Shown piece after piece: positions 43,846 to 52,109 of a stretch of DNA of 64,000 nt. Made by a program: the position numbers and the translations under genes. Source of the stretch: LMUY01 sp964235495 (GTDB lineage Bacteria; Pseudomonadota; Alphaproteobacteria; Acetobacterales; Acetobacteraceae); assembly GCA_964235495.1 (NCBI GenBank), contig CAXSAX010000011.1, positions 32,303 to 96,302 on the forward strand, written 5' to 3'. The first letter of the stretch is position 1, and every line of letters begins with the position of its first letter. A model generated the notes under the pieces. It searched no databases, was not told where the DNA came from, and saw only the letters and a list, made by a program, of their open reading frames with translations.

Positions 43846-44895
43846 ATGGAAAGCCCAGCCGCCACGTCATCCTTGGCCCCCGTCCTGGGGATTGAAACCT
43901 CCTGCGACGAGACCGCGGCGGCCGTGCTGTCCGCTGACGGCGCGGTGCTGGCGGAGGCGGTGCTGAGCCAGGGCGAGCATGCGCGCTTTGGCGGCGTGGT
44001 GCCGGAGATCGCCGCCCGCGCCCATCTGCAGTACCTGCCCGGCCTGGTGCGCGACGTGCTGGGCCGCGCCGGGCTGGCGCCGGACCAACTGGGCGGCGTC
44101 GCGGCCACCGCCGGGCCGGGGCTGATCGGCGGGCTGATCGTGGGCAGCAGCCTCGGCAAGGGCATCGCCCTGGCCGCCGGGGCGCCGTTCGTGGCGGTCA
44201 ACCACCTGGAGGCCCACGCGCTCACGGCGCGGCTCACCGACGGCGTCGCGTTCCCCTACCTGCTGCTGCTGGTCAGCGGCGGGCACTGCCAGTGCGTGGC
44301 GGTGGAGGCGGTGGGGCACTACCGCCGGCTGGGCGGCACCATCGACGACGCGGTAGGCGAGGCGTTCGACAAGGTGGGCAAGCTGCTCGGCCTCGGCTGG
44401 CCCGGCGGACCCGGCGTCGAGCGGCTGGCCGCCGCGGGCGACCCGCGTCGCTGGGCGTTCCCCCGCCCGCTGCTGCGCCGCCCCGGCTGCGACTTCTCGT
44501 TCTCCGGCCTCAAGACGGCGGTGGCGCAGGCAGTTGCCGCGCTCCCTCCCGGCGCGCTGCCGCGACGGGACGCGGCCGACCTGGCCGCCGGGTTCCAGGC
44601 GGCGGTGGCGGACGTGATGGCCGACCGCGCCGTCCATGCCCTGCGCGCCATGCCCGAAGCCACCGCCCTGGTGGTGGCTGGCGGGGTGGCGGCGAACGGC
44701 GCGGTGCGTCAGGCGCTGGCCGGCGCGGCCGCCTCGGCCAACCTGCCGATGGTGGCGCCCCCGCTGCGGCTGTGCGGCGACAACGCGGTGATGGTGGCCT
44801 GGGCCGGCATCGAGCGGTTGCGGCTTGGCCTGTCCGACCCGCTCGGCACGCCGCCGCAGCCGCGCTGGCCGCTCGATGCGATGAAGGGGGCATGA
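43846..44895 (+). CDS. tsaD: tRNA N6-threonylcarbamoyladenosine synthase subunit TsaD
   Basis: 349 residues, ASKHA fold. With TsaB/E it transfers threonylcarbamoyl to A37 of ANN-decoding tRNAs. LGIETSCDET at the start, metal motif HLEAHA, LVSGGHCQ, and DDAVGEAFDKV. ATG 43846 begins ten codons after an in-frame ATG at 43816 that overlaps the hemC start; the shorter form fits the family. The stop overlaps rlmJ (ATGA). Confidence 0.97.
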   Translation: MESPAATSSLAPVLGIETSCDETAAAVLSADGAVLAEAVLSQGEHARFGGVVPEIAARAHLQYLPGLVRDVLGRAGLAPDQLGGVAATAGPGLIGGLIVGSSLGKGIALAAGAPFVAVNHLEAHALTARLTDGVAFPYLLLLVSGGHCQCVAVEAVGHYRRLGGTIDDAVGEAFDKVGKLLGLGWPGGPGVERLAAAGDPRRWAFPRPLLRRPGCDFSFSGLKTAVAQAVAALPPGALPRRDAADLAAGFQAAVADVMADRAVHALRAMPEATALVVAGGVAANGAVRQALAGAAASANLPMVAPPLRLCGDNAVMVAWAGIERLRLGLSDPLGTPPQPRWPLDAMKGA

Positions 44896-45707
44896 ACTAC
44901 CGCCACGCTTACCATGCCGGCAACTTCGCCGACTGCACCAAGCATGCGCTGCTGGTCTGGCTGCTGCGCGCCCTGGCCCGCAAGCCAGCGCCGTTCGCCG
45001 TGCTGGACACCCACGCCGGGTCCGGCCGCTACGACCTGTCCGGGCCGGCGGAGCGCACCGGCGAGTGGCGCGCCGGCATCGCCCGCCTGCTGCACGACCC
45101 GCCGCCGCCGCTCGCCGACTACGTGGGCCTGGTGGAGGCGGCTGGGCTCTATCCCGGCTCCCCCGTGCTGGCCCGCGCCCTGCTGCGCCCCGGCGACCGG
45201 CTGACCTGCTGCGAGCTGCACCCCGAGGACGCGGCGGCGCTGAAGCGCGAGTTCGCCCGTGACCCGGCGGTTGCAGTGCACGCGCGGGACGGTTGGGCGG
45301 CCCTATCCGCCCTGCTGCCGCCCGCGGCCAAGCGCGGCCTGGTGCTGATCGACCCGCCCTACGAACAGCCCGGCGAGCCGGCGAGGGTGGCCGAAGCGTT
45401 CGCCACCGTGGCGCGGCGCTTCCCGGCCGCGATCGCCGTGGCCTGGTATCCGATCAAGCACCGGGCCCCGGTCCGCGCCTTGCACGAAGCCCTGCAGCTG
45501 GCGGGCGTGCGGGACGTGGCGGCCGCGGAACTCTGGCTGCGCGAGCCGACCGACCCGGCGCGGCTCAACGGCAACGGACTGCTGGTGCGCCATCCGCCGT
45601 TCCGCTGGGCCGAGGAATGGCCCCCCCTGCTGGCCGCGCTGCTGGACCGGCTGAGTGAACGGGACGCTGGGGAAGGCTGGTCGTGCGGGCGGGTGGCGAA
45701 GGAGTGA
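44892..45707 (+). CDS. rlmJ: 23S rRNA (adenine-2030-N6)-methyltransferase RlmJ
   Basis: 271 residues. MNYRHAYHAGNFADCTKH is the family N-terminus; SAM binding is VLDTHAGSGRYDL and the N6-adenine catalytic motif is DPPYE. It methylates A2030 of 23S rRNA. Overlaps tsaD by four bases. Confidence 0.95.
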   Translation: MNYRHAYHAGNFADCTKHALLVWLLRALARKPAPFAVLDTHAGSGRYDLSGPAERTGEWRAGIARLLHDPPPPLADYVGLVEAAGLYPGSPVLARALLRPGDRLTCCELHPEDAAALKREFARDPAVAVHARDGWAALSALLPPAAKRGLVLIDPPYEQPGEPARVAEAFATVARRFPAAIAVAWYPIKHRAPVRALHEALQLAGVRDVAAAELWLREPTDPARLNGNGLLVRHPPFRWAEEWPPLLAALLDRLSERDAGEGWSCGRVAKE

Positions 45708-45712
45708 CGCCG

Positions 45713-45871
45713 TTATTCCTTGGGCTCGTTCCCTGGGTCGTGCGGGGTGGCGGTGGCGCGATCCGGCGACTCCTCGCTGTCTTTGAGCCGCTCCAGCGCT
45801 GCCTTGTCGCCCTCCCTGGCCCGGCGGCGCAACTCTTGGTTGCGCTCGGCTTCCTTGGCGGTGCCGCTCAT
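45713..45871 (-). CDS. Small charged protein, 52 residues
   Basis: Starts MSGTAKEAERNQELRRRARE and stays hydrophilic: 16 Glu/Asp and 10 Arg/Lys, no hydrophobic core, ending DPGNEPKE. Likely disordered or a single helix. Its ATG shares a base with the stop of the next upstream ORF (TGATG), supporting translation as part of a three-gene unit. No family recognised. Confidence 0.6.
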   Translation of the reverse strand: MSGTAKEAERNQELRRRAREGDKAALERLKDSEESPDRATATPHDPGNEPKE

Positions 45872-46062
45872 CAGGGGCGGTCCCGCTCTGGATAGTTGGC
45901 GTCACCGTCCGTGACGACCTGCTCCTTGCGGACGTTGCCGGGCTTGGCCGGGCCGCCCTTGTCCGGGTTGCCGGGCTTGGTCGGGCGGGTGCCGCCGGGG
46001 TCGATCCCTTCGACGGGATCGTTGCCGGTGGTGCGGGTGGATGCGTCAGGCATGGGCGTCAC
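45871..46062 (-). CDS. Small Pro/Gly/Asp-rich protein, 63 residues
   Basis: From GTG 46062 (overlapping the previous stop as GTGA) or ATG 46053. Rich in Pro, Gly, Asp and Lys with TKPGNPDKGGPAKPGN repeats; predicted disordered. Middle gene of the trio. Unknown function. Confidence 0.6.
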   Translation of the reverse strand: MTPMPDASTRTTGNDPVEGIDPGGTRPTKPGNPDKGGPAKPGNVRKEQVVTDGDANYPERDRP

Positions 46063-46385
46063 TCCGCCTTCCGGTGGCCGCGGCCGTGCTGCTCCTTGGT
46101 CAGCGCCGCATTCTGCGCCGCCGCCTGCTTCTCGGCCTTGCCGGCGGTGGCGCTGCTGGTGCCCTCCTCCGGGGTGCCGTCCGCGTCCGCGCGGGAGGTG
46201 GCGGGCATCGGCTTGCCGTGGGCCTTCTGCGTGGGCGGCGGCGGGCCGCCCTCGGGCACCATGGACTCGCCGAGGTATCCGCCGGCCTTAGCGGTGCCGG
46301 CTGCCTGCACCTCCTCGGCTTTTTGCGCCTTGGCGGAGCGGGCGGTGCTGGTGTCGTTGTCGGACTTGGTCTTCTCGTGCGGCAT
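46059..46385 (-). CDS. Small Ala/Lys/Glu-rich protein, 108 residues
   Basis: ATG 46385 has AGGAGGG at good spacing. Sequence is highly hydrophilic (MPHEKTKSDNDTSTARSAKA), with one short aromatic-containing motif GGYLGESMVPEGG in the centre. Reads as a disordered, perhaps stress-related protein; no family recognised. First gene of the coupled trio. Confidence 0.65.
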   Translation of the reverse strand: MPHEKTKSDNDTSTARSAKAQKAEEVQAAGTAKAGGYLGESMVPEGGPPPPTQKAHGKPMPATSRADADGTPEEGTSSATAGKAEKQAAAQNAALTKEQHGRGHRKAE

Positions 46386-46438
46386 GGATGCCCTCCTGGC
46401 ACATCCCGAACCGTGGGGAGCGCCAAGGGTTGCCTGCC

Positions 46439-46463
46439 GGGCTGCGCACTTCCCACGCAGCCC
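46439..46463. other. Hairpin in the gap before purQ
   Basis: GGGCTGCG and CGCAGCCC, perfect 8-bp arms with a 9-nt loop, lie in the 229-bp gap between the divergent small-protein genes and purQ. Rest of the gap: no supported gene or clear promoter. Confidence 0.35.
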
Positions 46464-46614
46464 TGCATAGGGCTGCTTCGGCCAAGGCGGCCAAATCCTT
46501 GATCGTCAGCGTCTTTGGCTTTGGAACGGTCCTGGCCATCGCGGAAGCCGCGATGCAATGGCCGCCCGCCCATGCTAGGTGACGGGCGCGCCCATCCGGA
46601 GGAGCCCCGGCCGC

Positions 46615-47310
46615 ATGAGAACCGCCATCGTCATCTTCCCCGGCACCAACCGCGAGCGCGACGTCGCCATCGCGCTGCATCATGCGACCGGCACCCGCCC
46701 CGCCACCCTCTGGCACCGCGAGACCGCGCTGCCCCCCGGCACGGATCTGGTGGTGCTGCCCGGCGGGTTCTCGCATGGCGACTACCTGCGCTGCGGAGCC
46801 ATGGCGGCGCACTCGCCCATCATGCCGGCCATCCGCGCCTTCGCCCACGGCGGCGGGCACGTGCTGGGCATCTGCAACGGGTTCCAGGTTCTCACCGAGG
46901 CGCAGATGCTGCCCGGCGCCCTGCTGCGCAACGCCGGGCTGCGCTTCCTGTCGCGCGACTGCCACCTGCGGGTCGAGGGGGTGCAGACCGCGTTCACCCG
47001 GGGCTACGCGCCGGGCCAGGTGTTCCGCGCGCCGCTGGCGCATGGCGACGGCAACTACACGGCGGAGCCGGCGACGCTGGACCAGCTGGAAGGCGAAGGC
47101 CGGGTCGCGTTCCGCTACGTGACGCCGCAGGGCGACGTGACACCGGGAGCCAACCCGAACGGCTCCGCCCGCGCCATCGCCGGCATCACCAGCGCCAACG
47201 GGCGGGTGCTGGGGCTGATGCCGCACCCGGAGGACCTGGTGGACCCGTTGATGGGCGGCACGGACGGCGCGCCGCTGTTCGCGGGGCTGGCCGAGGCGCT
47301 GGCGGCATGA
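46615..47310 (+). CDS. purQ: Phosphoribosylformylglycinamidine synthase, glutaminase subunit
   Basis: 231 residues, class I glutamine amidotransferase: nucleophile Cys in GICNGFQVL, His/Glu in LMPHPED. It supplies ammonia to PurL in purine synthesis. GGAGGAG lies 10 nt before ATG 46615. purS is not upstream here. The stop overlaps purL (ATGA). Confidence 0.97.
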   Translation: MRTAIVIFPGTNRERDVAIALHHATGTRPATLWHRETALPPGTDLVVLPGGFSHGDYLRCGAMAAHSPIMPAIRAFAHGGGHVLGICNGFQVLTEAQMLPGALLRNAGLRFLSRDCHLRVEGVQTAFTRGYAPGQVFRAPLAHGDGNYTAEPATLDQLEGEGRVAFRYVTPQGDVTPGANPNGSARAIAGITSANGRVLGLMPHPEDLVDPLMGGTDGAPLFAGLAEALAA

Positions 47311-49481
47311 TCGTGAACCAGGAGCTGGCCGAGCAGTTCGGCCTGAACGCGGAGGAATACGCCCGCGTGCTGGCTATCATGGGGCGCACGCCAAGCCTCA
47401 CCGAGCTCGGCATCTTCTCCGTCATGTGGTCGGAGCACTGCTCATACAAATCCTCCCGCGTGTGGCTCAAGCAGCTGCCCACCACCGCGCCCTGGGTGAT
47501 TCACGGACCCGGCGAGAACGCCGGCGTGGTGGACATCGGCGAGGGGCTGGCCGCCGTGTTCAAGATGGAGTCGCACAACCACCCGAGCTTCATCGAGCCT
47601 TACCAGGGGGCCGCCACCGGGGTCGGCGGCATCCTGCGGGACGTGTTCACCATGGGCGCGCGGCCGATCGCCAACCTCAACGCGCTGCGCTTCGGCGACC
47701 CGGCGCACCCATCCACCCGGCGCGTGGTGGACGGCGTGGTGCGCGGCGTCGGCGGCTACGGCAACTGCGTCGGCGTGCCCACGGTCGGCGGCGAGGTGAA
47801 CTTCCACCCGGCCTACAACGGCAACCCGCTGGTCAATGCAATGACGGTGGGGATCGCGCCGCGCGACCGCATCTTCCTCTCCGCCGCCGCCGGGGTGGGC
47901 AACCCCGTAGTGTACGTGGGCAGCCGCACCGGGCGGGACGGCATCCACGGCGCCACCATGGCCTCCGCCGGGTTCGGCGCGGACAGCGAGAGCAAGCGGC
48001 CCACGGTGCAGGTAGGGGATCCGTTCACCGAAAAGCTGCTGATCGAGGCGTGCCTCGAACTGATGGCCACGGACGCCATCGTGGCGATCCAGGACATGGG
48101 CGCCGCCGGGCTGACCTCCTCGGCGGTGGAGATGGCCGGCAAGGGCGGCGTCGGCATCGAGCTCGACCTGGACGCGGTGCCGCAGCGCGAGGTGGGCATG
48201 ACCGCCTACGAGATGATGCTGTCCGAGAGCCAGGAGCGCATGCTGATGGTGCTGCGCCCGGACCGCGAGGCGATGGCGCGGGCCATCTTCGAGAAGTGGG
48301 AGCTGGACTTCGCCGTCATCGGCACGCTGACCGACACCGGCAGCATCGTGGTGTGGCATCGCGGCGTGGTGGAGGCGGACATCCCGCTCGACCCGCTGGC
48401 CGAGCAGGCGCCGCTGTACCACCGCCCGACCGCCCACGCGCCGATGCCGGGTGCGGTGGGCGAGGTAGGCAGCCCGATGGCGGTGATGGACGCGCTGACC
48501 AAGCTGGTCGGCTGCCCCGACCTGTGCTCGCGCGCCTGGGTGTGGGATCAGTACGACAGCACCATCGGCGGCCAGACCGCCCGCCGCCCGGGTGCGGCAG
48601 ACGCGGCCATCGTGCGGGTGGAAGGGCATGCGCTGGCGCTGGCGCTGACCACGGACTGCACCCCGCGCTACTGCGCCGCCGACGCGCGGACGGGCGGCAT
48701 GCAGGCGGTGGCGGAGGCGTGGCGCAACATCACCGCCACCGGCGCCACGCCGCTTGCGATCACCGACAACATGAACTTCGGCAACCCGCAGGACCCGGTG
48801 GTGATGGGCCAGTTCGCCGACGCCATCGGCGGCATGGCGGCGGCCTGCACCGCGCTCGACTTCCCCGTCGTGAGCGGCAACGTCAGCCTATACAACGAGA
48901 CCGATGGCGCCCCGATCCTGCCGACCCCGGCGATCGGCGGCCTGGGTGTGATCGCCGACGCGGCCCGCGCGGTGGGACTGGCGCTGGCGCCGGGCCTGCA
49001 CCTGGTGCTGGTGGGGCGGACCGCGGGCTGGCTCGGGCAGTCCCTGTGGCTGCGCGAGGTGGCGGGGCGCGAAGCGGGGCCGCCGCCGCCGGTGAATCTC
49101 GCGGCCGAGCGTCGCAACGGCGATTTCGTGCGCGCCCAGATCGCTGCCGGCTCGGTGGCGGCGTGCCACGACGTGTCGGATGGCGGGCTGCTGGTGGCAA
49201 TCGCCGAGATGGCGCTGGCCGGCGGCGTGGGCGTGCATCTGAACCGCCCGGTGCCGGGGCTGAACGAGCACGCCTGGTGGTTCGGCGAGGACCAGTCGCG
49301 CTACGTGCTGGCGGTGGCGGACGCGGCGGCGGTGATGCTGGCGGCCGACGAGGCGGACGTGCCGGTGGTGCAGCTGGGCGCTGCGGGGGGCGAGCGGATC
49401 ACGCTGGCGGATGGCGGCTTCGCCACGCTGGACGCGCTGCTAGCAGCGCATGGGCGGTTCTTTGCGGAATGGATGAGTTGA
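47307..49481 (+). CDS. purL: Phosphoribosylformylglycinamidine synthase, synthetase subunit
   Basis: 724 residues, the small-PurL type. MWSEHCSYKSSR, FKMESHNHPS, the GGEVNF strand and DMGAAGLTSSAVEMA are family motifs; QDMGAAG and DVSDGGLLVAIAEMA mark the two ATP-binding halves. ATP-dependent amidation of FGAR with ammonia from PurQ. Followed by the low-GC DpnI-like gene rather than directly by bolA. Confidence 0.97.
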   Translation: MIVNQELAEQFGLNAEEYARVLAIMGRTPSLTELGIFSVMWSEHCSYKSSRVWLKQLPTTAPWVIHGPGENAGVVDIGEGLAAVFKMESHNHPSFIEPYQGAATGVGGILRDVFTMGARPIANLNALRFGDPAHPSTRRVVDGVVRGVGGYGNCVGVPTVGGEVNFHPAYNGNPLVNAMTVGIAPRDRIFLSAAAGVGNPVVYVGSRTGRDGIHGATMASAGFGADSESKRPTVQVGDPFTEKLLIEACLELMATDAIVAIQDMGAAGLTSSAVEMAGKGGVGIELDLDAVPQREVGMTAYEMMLSESQERMLMVLRPDREAMARAIFEKWELDFAVIGTLTDTGSIVVWHRGVVEADIPLDPLAEQAPLYHRPTAHAPMPGAVGEVGSPMAVMDALTKLVGCPDLCSRAWVWDQYDSTIGGQTARRPGAADAAIVRVEGHALALALTTDCTPRYCAADARTGGMQAVAEAWRNITATGATPLAITDNMNFGNPQDPVVMGQFADAIGGMAAACTALDFPVVSGNVSLYNETDGAPILPTPAIGGLGVIADAARAVGLALAPGLHLVLVGRTAGWLGQSLWLREVAGREAGPPPPVNLAAERRNGDFVRAQIAAGSVAACHDVSDGGLLVAIAEMALAGGVGVHLNRPVPGLNEHAWWFGEDQSRYVLAVADAAAVMLAADEADVPVVQLGAAGGERITLADGGFATLDALLAAHGRFFAEWMS

Positions 49482-49528
49482 ACAATCCATCGCTCACGCG
49501 AGTTAAGGCAATTGATTTGCCTGCACAT

Positions 49529-49534
49529 TATAGT
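49529..49534 (+). promoter_or_regulatory. -10 element (TATAGT) before the DpnI-like gene
   Basis: TATAGT follows an AT-rich stretch (ATTGATTTGCCTGCACAT). No good -35 with 16-18 nt spacing; transcription would start at about 49,541-49,546, at the GTG start, suggesting a leaderless message. Confidence 0.4.
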
Positions 49535-49545
49535 ATGTGCGTGTT

Positions 49546-49986
49546 GTGGCCACCACACGTCAGACCCTCAGCGAGCACGGCGAAAAGTATGTCGTCAAGC
49601 ATTGTAAGTGTGCGCGGTGCAAAAGGACCGGGACATTCGTTCGCCCTCCAGCAAACTTCAGATGTGCCGACATCATATGCGATTTCTGCGGGTATCTAGC
49701 GCAGGTCAAAACCACAAGAGTAAAATCTGTCGAGGATGTCCCAGGAAAAATCCTTGGTGCAGCATGGGGTCCGCAATACGAAAGGATGCAAGCGGGTATA
49801 TACTTTCCACTGTTCCTAGTGCTTGTGCCTCCTCAAGGTATCCCGGCAGCGGTGTATTACCTCTCGGCTGATCTACAAAGCCGTGAGATGTTCATTGCGA
49901 GGAAGCCATTGTCTGTGACGGCGCGCCGCTCTGGGTGGACAGGCTTCCTATACGACATCGCTGCTGTCCGTCAGGCCCTGGTATGA
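49546..49986 (+). CDS. DpnI-like endonuclease, catalytic domain only
   Basis: 146 residues from GTG 49546 (49537 is an alternative). It matches DpnI from memory: C22/C25 and C45/C48 as zinc ligands, D42, Q53, K55 at the same spacing as the DpnI catalytic D53, E64, K66, and RKPLSVTARRSGWTG against RKPLAPTARRAGWIG in DpnI. Glu is replaced by Gln, as in several PD-(D/E)XK nucleases. DpnI cuts GATC when the adenine is methylated. The chain stops after the catalytic domain; the C-terminal winged helix that reads methyl-adenine in DpnI is missing. GC is near 50%, showing recent transfer between purL and bolA. Confidence 0.87.
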   Translation: MATTRQTLSEHGEKYVVKHCKCARCKRTGTFVRPPANFRCADIICDFCGYLAQVKTTRVKSVEDVPGKILGAAWGPQYERMQAGIYFPLFLVLVPPQGIPAAVYYLSADLQSREMFIARKPLSVTARRSGWTGFLYDIAAVRQALV

Positions 49987-50040
49987 TTGAGCTAGCGATG
50001 CAGGATCATGGTCCGCCACGCGCAACTGCCCGGCTATCGT

Positions 50041-50069
50041 TTGACACTGGTGTTGTCCCTCACCATACC
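50041..50069 (+). promoter_or_regulatory. Promoter for bolA-grxD-gor
   Basis: A perfect TTGACA (50041-50046), 17-nt spacer and CATACC (50064-50069). Transcription would start near 50,076, about 22 nt before the bolA ATG, with GAGAGG as ribosome-binding site. Confidence 0.6.
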
Positions 50070-50097
50070 ATGACGCAACCGCGAGAGGCCCAACGCC

Positions 50098-50346
50098 ATG
50101 GCCATGGCCGCCAACGAGATCGAGGCGATGATCCGCGCCGCCCTGCCGGATGCGCGCGTGACTGTCGAGGACCTGGCCGGGGACGGCGACCACTACGCCG
50201 CCACCGTGACCAGCGAAGCCTTCCGCGGCCTGTCCCGGGTCAGGCAGCACCAGCTCGTCTATGCCGCCCTGCGCGGCCGCATGGGCGGCGAGTTGCACGC
50301 CTTGGCCCTGCAAACATCAATCCCCGAACCGGAAACCACACGATGA
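50098..50346 (+). CDS. bolA: BolA family protein
   Basis: 82 residues of BolA fold: IEAMIRAALPDARVTVEDLAGDGDHY, the invariant His in VRQHQLVY, and GELHALALQT. BolA forms [2Fe-2S] complexes with monothiol glutaredoxin, encoded next. Overlaps grxD by ATGA. Confidence 0.95.
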   Translation: MAMAANEIEAMIRAALPDARVTVEDLAGDGDHYAATVTSEAFRGLSRVRQHQLVYAALRGRMGGELHALALQTSIPEPETTR

Positions 50347-50684
50347 GCGACACCCTGGCTGCCGAGCGCATCAAGAAGGACATCACCGATAACCGGGTGA
50401 TGCTGTTCATGAAGGGCAACGCGCTATTCCCGCAATGCGGCTTCTCCGCCCGGGTGGTGCAAATTCTCAGCCACATGGGCGTGCCCTTCCAGACGGCGAA
50501 CGTGCTGGAGGATGCTGGCCTGCGCGACGGCATCAAGGCGTTCTCGCAATGGCCGACCATCCCGCAGCTGTACGTGGACGGCGAGTTCGTCGGCGGCTGC
50601 GACATCGTGACCGAGATGTTCCAGTCGGGCGAGCTGGAAGCGTTGCTGAAGGAGAAGGGCGTGCCGCACAAGGCCGCCGCCTGA
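50343..50684 (+). CDS. grxD: Monothiol glutaredoxin, Grx4 type
   Basis: 113 residues. CGFS active site in FPQCGFSARV, then WPTIPQLYVDGEFVGGCDI. It carries a glutathione-ligated [2Fe-2S] cluster and partners BolA. Co-transcribed with bolA. Confidence 0.96.
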   Translation: MSDTLAAERIKKDITDNRVMLFMKGNALFPQCGFSARVVQILSHMGVPFQTANVLEDAGLRDGIKAFSQWPTIPQLYVDGEFVGGCDIVTEMFQSGELEALLKEKGVPHKAAA

Positions 50685-50699
50685 ACCAGGACCATCTGC

Positions 50700-52076
50700 A
50701 TGGCCTACGACTTCGACCTGTTCGTGATCGGCGGCGGTTCCGGCGGGGTGCGTTGCGCCCGCATCGCTGCCGGGCACGGTGCCCGGGTCGCCATCGCCGA
50801 GGATACCTACTGGGGCGGCACCTGCGTCAATGTCGGCTGCGTGCCGAAGAAGCTGATGGTGATGGCCGCCGACTACGGCATCGCCGTGGACGACAGCCGC
50901 GGCTTCGGTTGGGATACGCAACGCGGCCGCCATGACTGGACCCGGTTCATCGCGGCGAAGGACGCCGAGATCGCCCGGCTGAACGGCATCTACGTCAAGA
51001 TGCTGACGGTGTCGGGCTGCACCCAGTTCACCGCACGCGCCACCTTCATCGACCCGCACACGCTGGATGTGGGGGGGCAGCAGGTGACAGCGGAGCGGAT
51101 CGTGATCGCCGTCGGCGGCCATCCGATGCGGGCGGAGGTGCCCGGCGGCGAGCTGGGCATCGTGTCCGACCAAGCGTTCCACCTGCCCGCGCTGCCAAGG
51201 CGCATTGTGATGGTCGGCGCCGGATACATCTCGGTGGAGTTCGCCGGCATCTTCGCCGGGCTCGGCGCGCAGGTCGATCTGGTGTGCCGCCAGCCACTGC
51301 CGTTGCGCGGTTTCGACCATGACATGCGCGAGGCGCTGGCGGAGGCGCTGACGGCGCAGGGCGTTCGGATGCACTGCAATACCTCGCCTATCCGGGTTGA
51401 GCGGGACGGCGAGGCCTACCAGGTCCATCTCGGCAACGGCGCGGCCATCCAGACCGATTTGGTGTTCTGGGCGGTCGGGCGCACGCCCAACGTGCGCAGC
51501 CTGCGGCTGGACGCCGCCGGCGTAAAGCTGGCCAAAGACGACGCCGTGGTGGTCGATGCGGAGCAGCAGACCAGCCAGCCCCATATCTACGCCATCGGCG
51601 ACGTGACCAACCGCATGAACCTCACCCCGGTCGCTATTGCAGAGGGGCACATGCTGGCCGACCGACTGTTCAGCCCGCAGCGCCGCACGTGGGACTTCTC
51701 CAACGTCGCGACCGCCGTGTTCAGCCATCCGCCGATGGCCACCGTGGGGCTGACGGAGGAGGAGGCGGCCAAGCGGTTCCCGGTGGACGTGTACACCGCC
51801 AAGTTCCGCCCGCTGCGCCACACGCTGACCGGGCGCAATACCCAGACGGTGATGAAGCTGCTGGTCGAGCAGTCCAGCCAACGGGTGGTGGGCGCGCACA
51901 TGCTGGGCGACGACTCGGCGGAGATGATGCAGGGCATCGCCGTGGCGATGACGGCCGGCGCGACCAAGGCCGATTTCGACCAGACCATCGGCATCCATCC
52001 CACGGGGGCGGAGGAATGGGTGACGCTGCGGACCCGCACCCGGGTGGCGGGCGCGCAGGCGAAGGCGGCAGAGTAA
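50700..52076 (+). CDS. gor: Glutathione-disulfide reductase
   Basis: 458 residues. FAD motif VIGGGSGGVRCARIA, redox cysteines in GGTCVNVGCVPKK, NADPH motif VGAGYISVEFAGI, and His-Glu end IGIHPTGAEEWVTLRT. Keeps glutathione reduced, serving the glutaredoxin upstream (15-nt gap). Confidence 0.94.
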   Translation: MAYDFDLFVIGGGSGGVRCARIAAGHGARVAIAEDTYWGGTCVNVGCVPKKLMVMAADYGIAVDDSRGFGWDTQRGRHDWTRFIAAKDAEIARLNGIYVKMLTVSGCTQFTARATFIDPHTLDVGGQQVTAERIVIAVGGHPMRAEVPGGELGIVSDQAFHLPALPRRIVMVGAGYISVEFAGIFAGLGAQVDLVCRQPLPLRGFDHDMREALAEALTAQGVRMHCNTSPIRVERDGEAYQVHLGNGAAIQTDLVFWAVGRTPNVRSLRLDAAGVKLAKDDAVVVDAEQQTSQPHIYAIGDVTNRMNLTPVAIAEGHMLADRLFSPQRRTWDFSNVATAVFSHPPMATVGLTEEEAAKRFPVDVYTAKFRPLRHTLTGRNTQTVMKLLVEQSSQRVVGAHMLGDDSAEMMQGIAVAMTAGATKADFDQTIGIHPTGAEEWVTLRTRTRVAGAQAKAAE

Positions 52077-52088
52077 GGCCGCGCCCTG

Positions 52089-52109
52089 CCAGAGGACAAA
52101 ATTCTTTGG
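52089..52109. terminator. Hairpin between convergent gor and glycosyltransferase genes
   Basis: CCAGAGGA and TTCTTTGG (8 bp including two G-T pairs) around CAAAA. It resembles hairpin C of the dispersed repeat and follows GCCCTGC, so it may be a decayed copy. Probably a two-way terminator. Confidence 0.4.

Noticed and set aside
46388..46582. 64-codon open frame and an antisense MARTVPKPK frame in the gap before purQ
   Set aside because: No good ribosome-binding site, no family match, and weak codon bias; the antisense frame also runs into the first small-protein gene.
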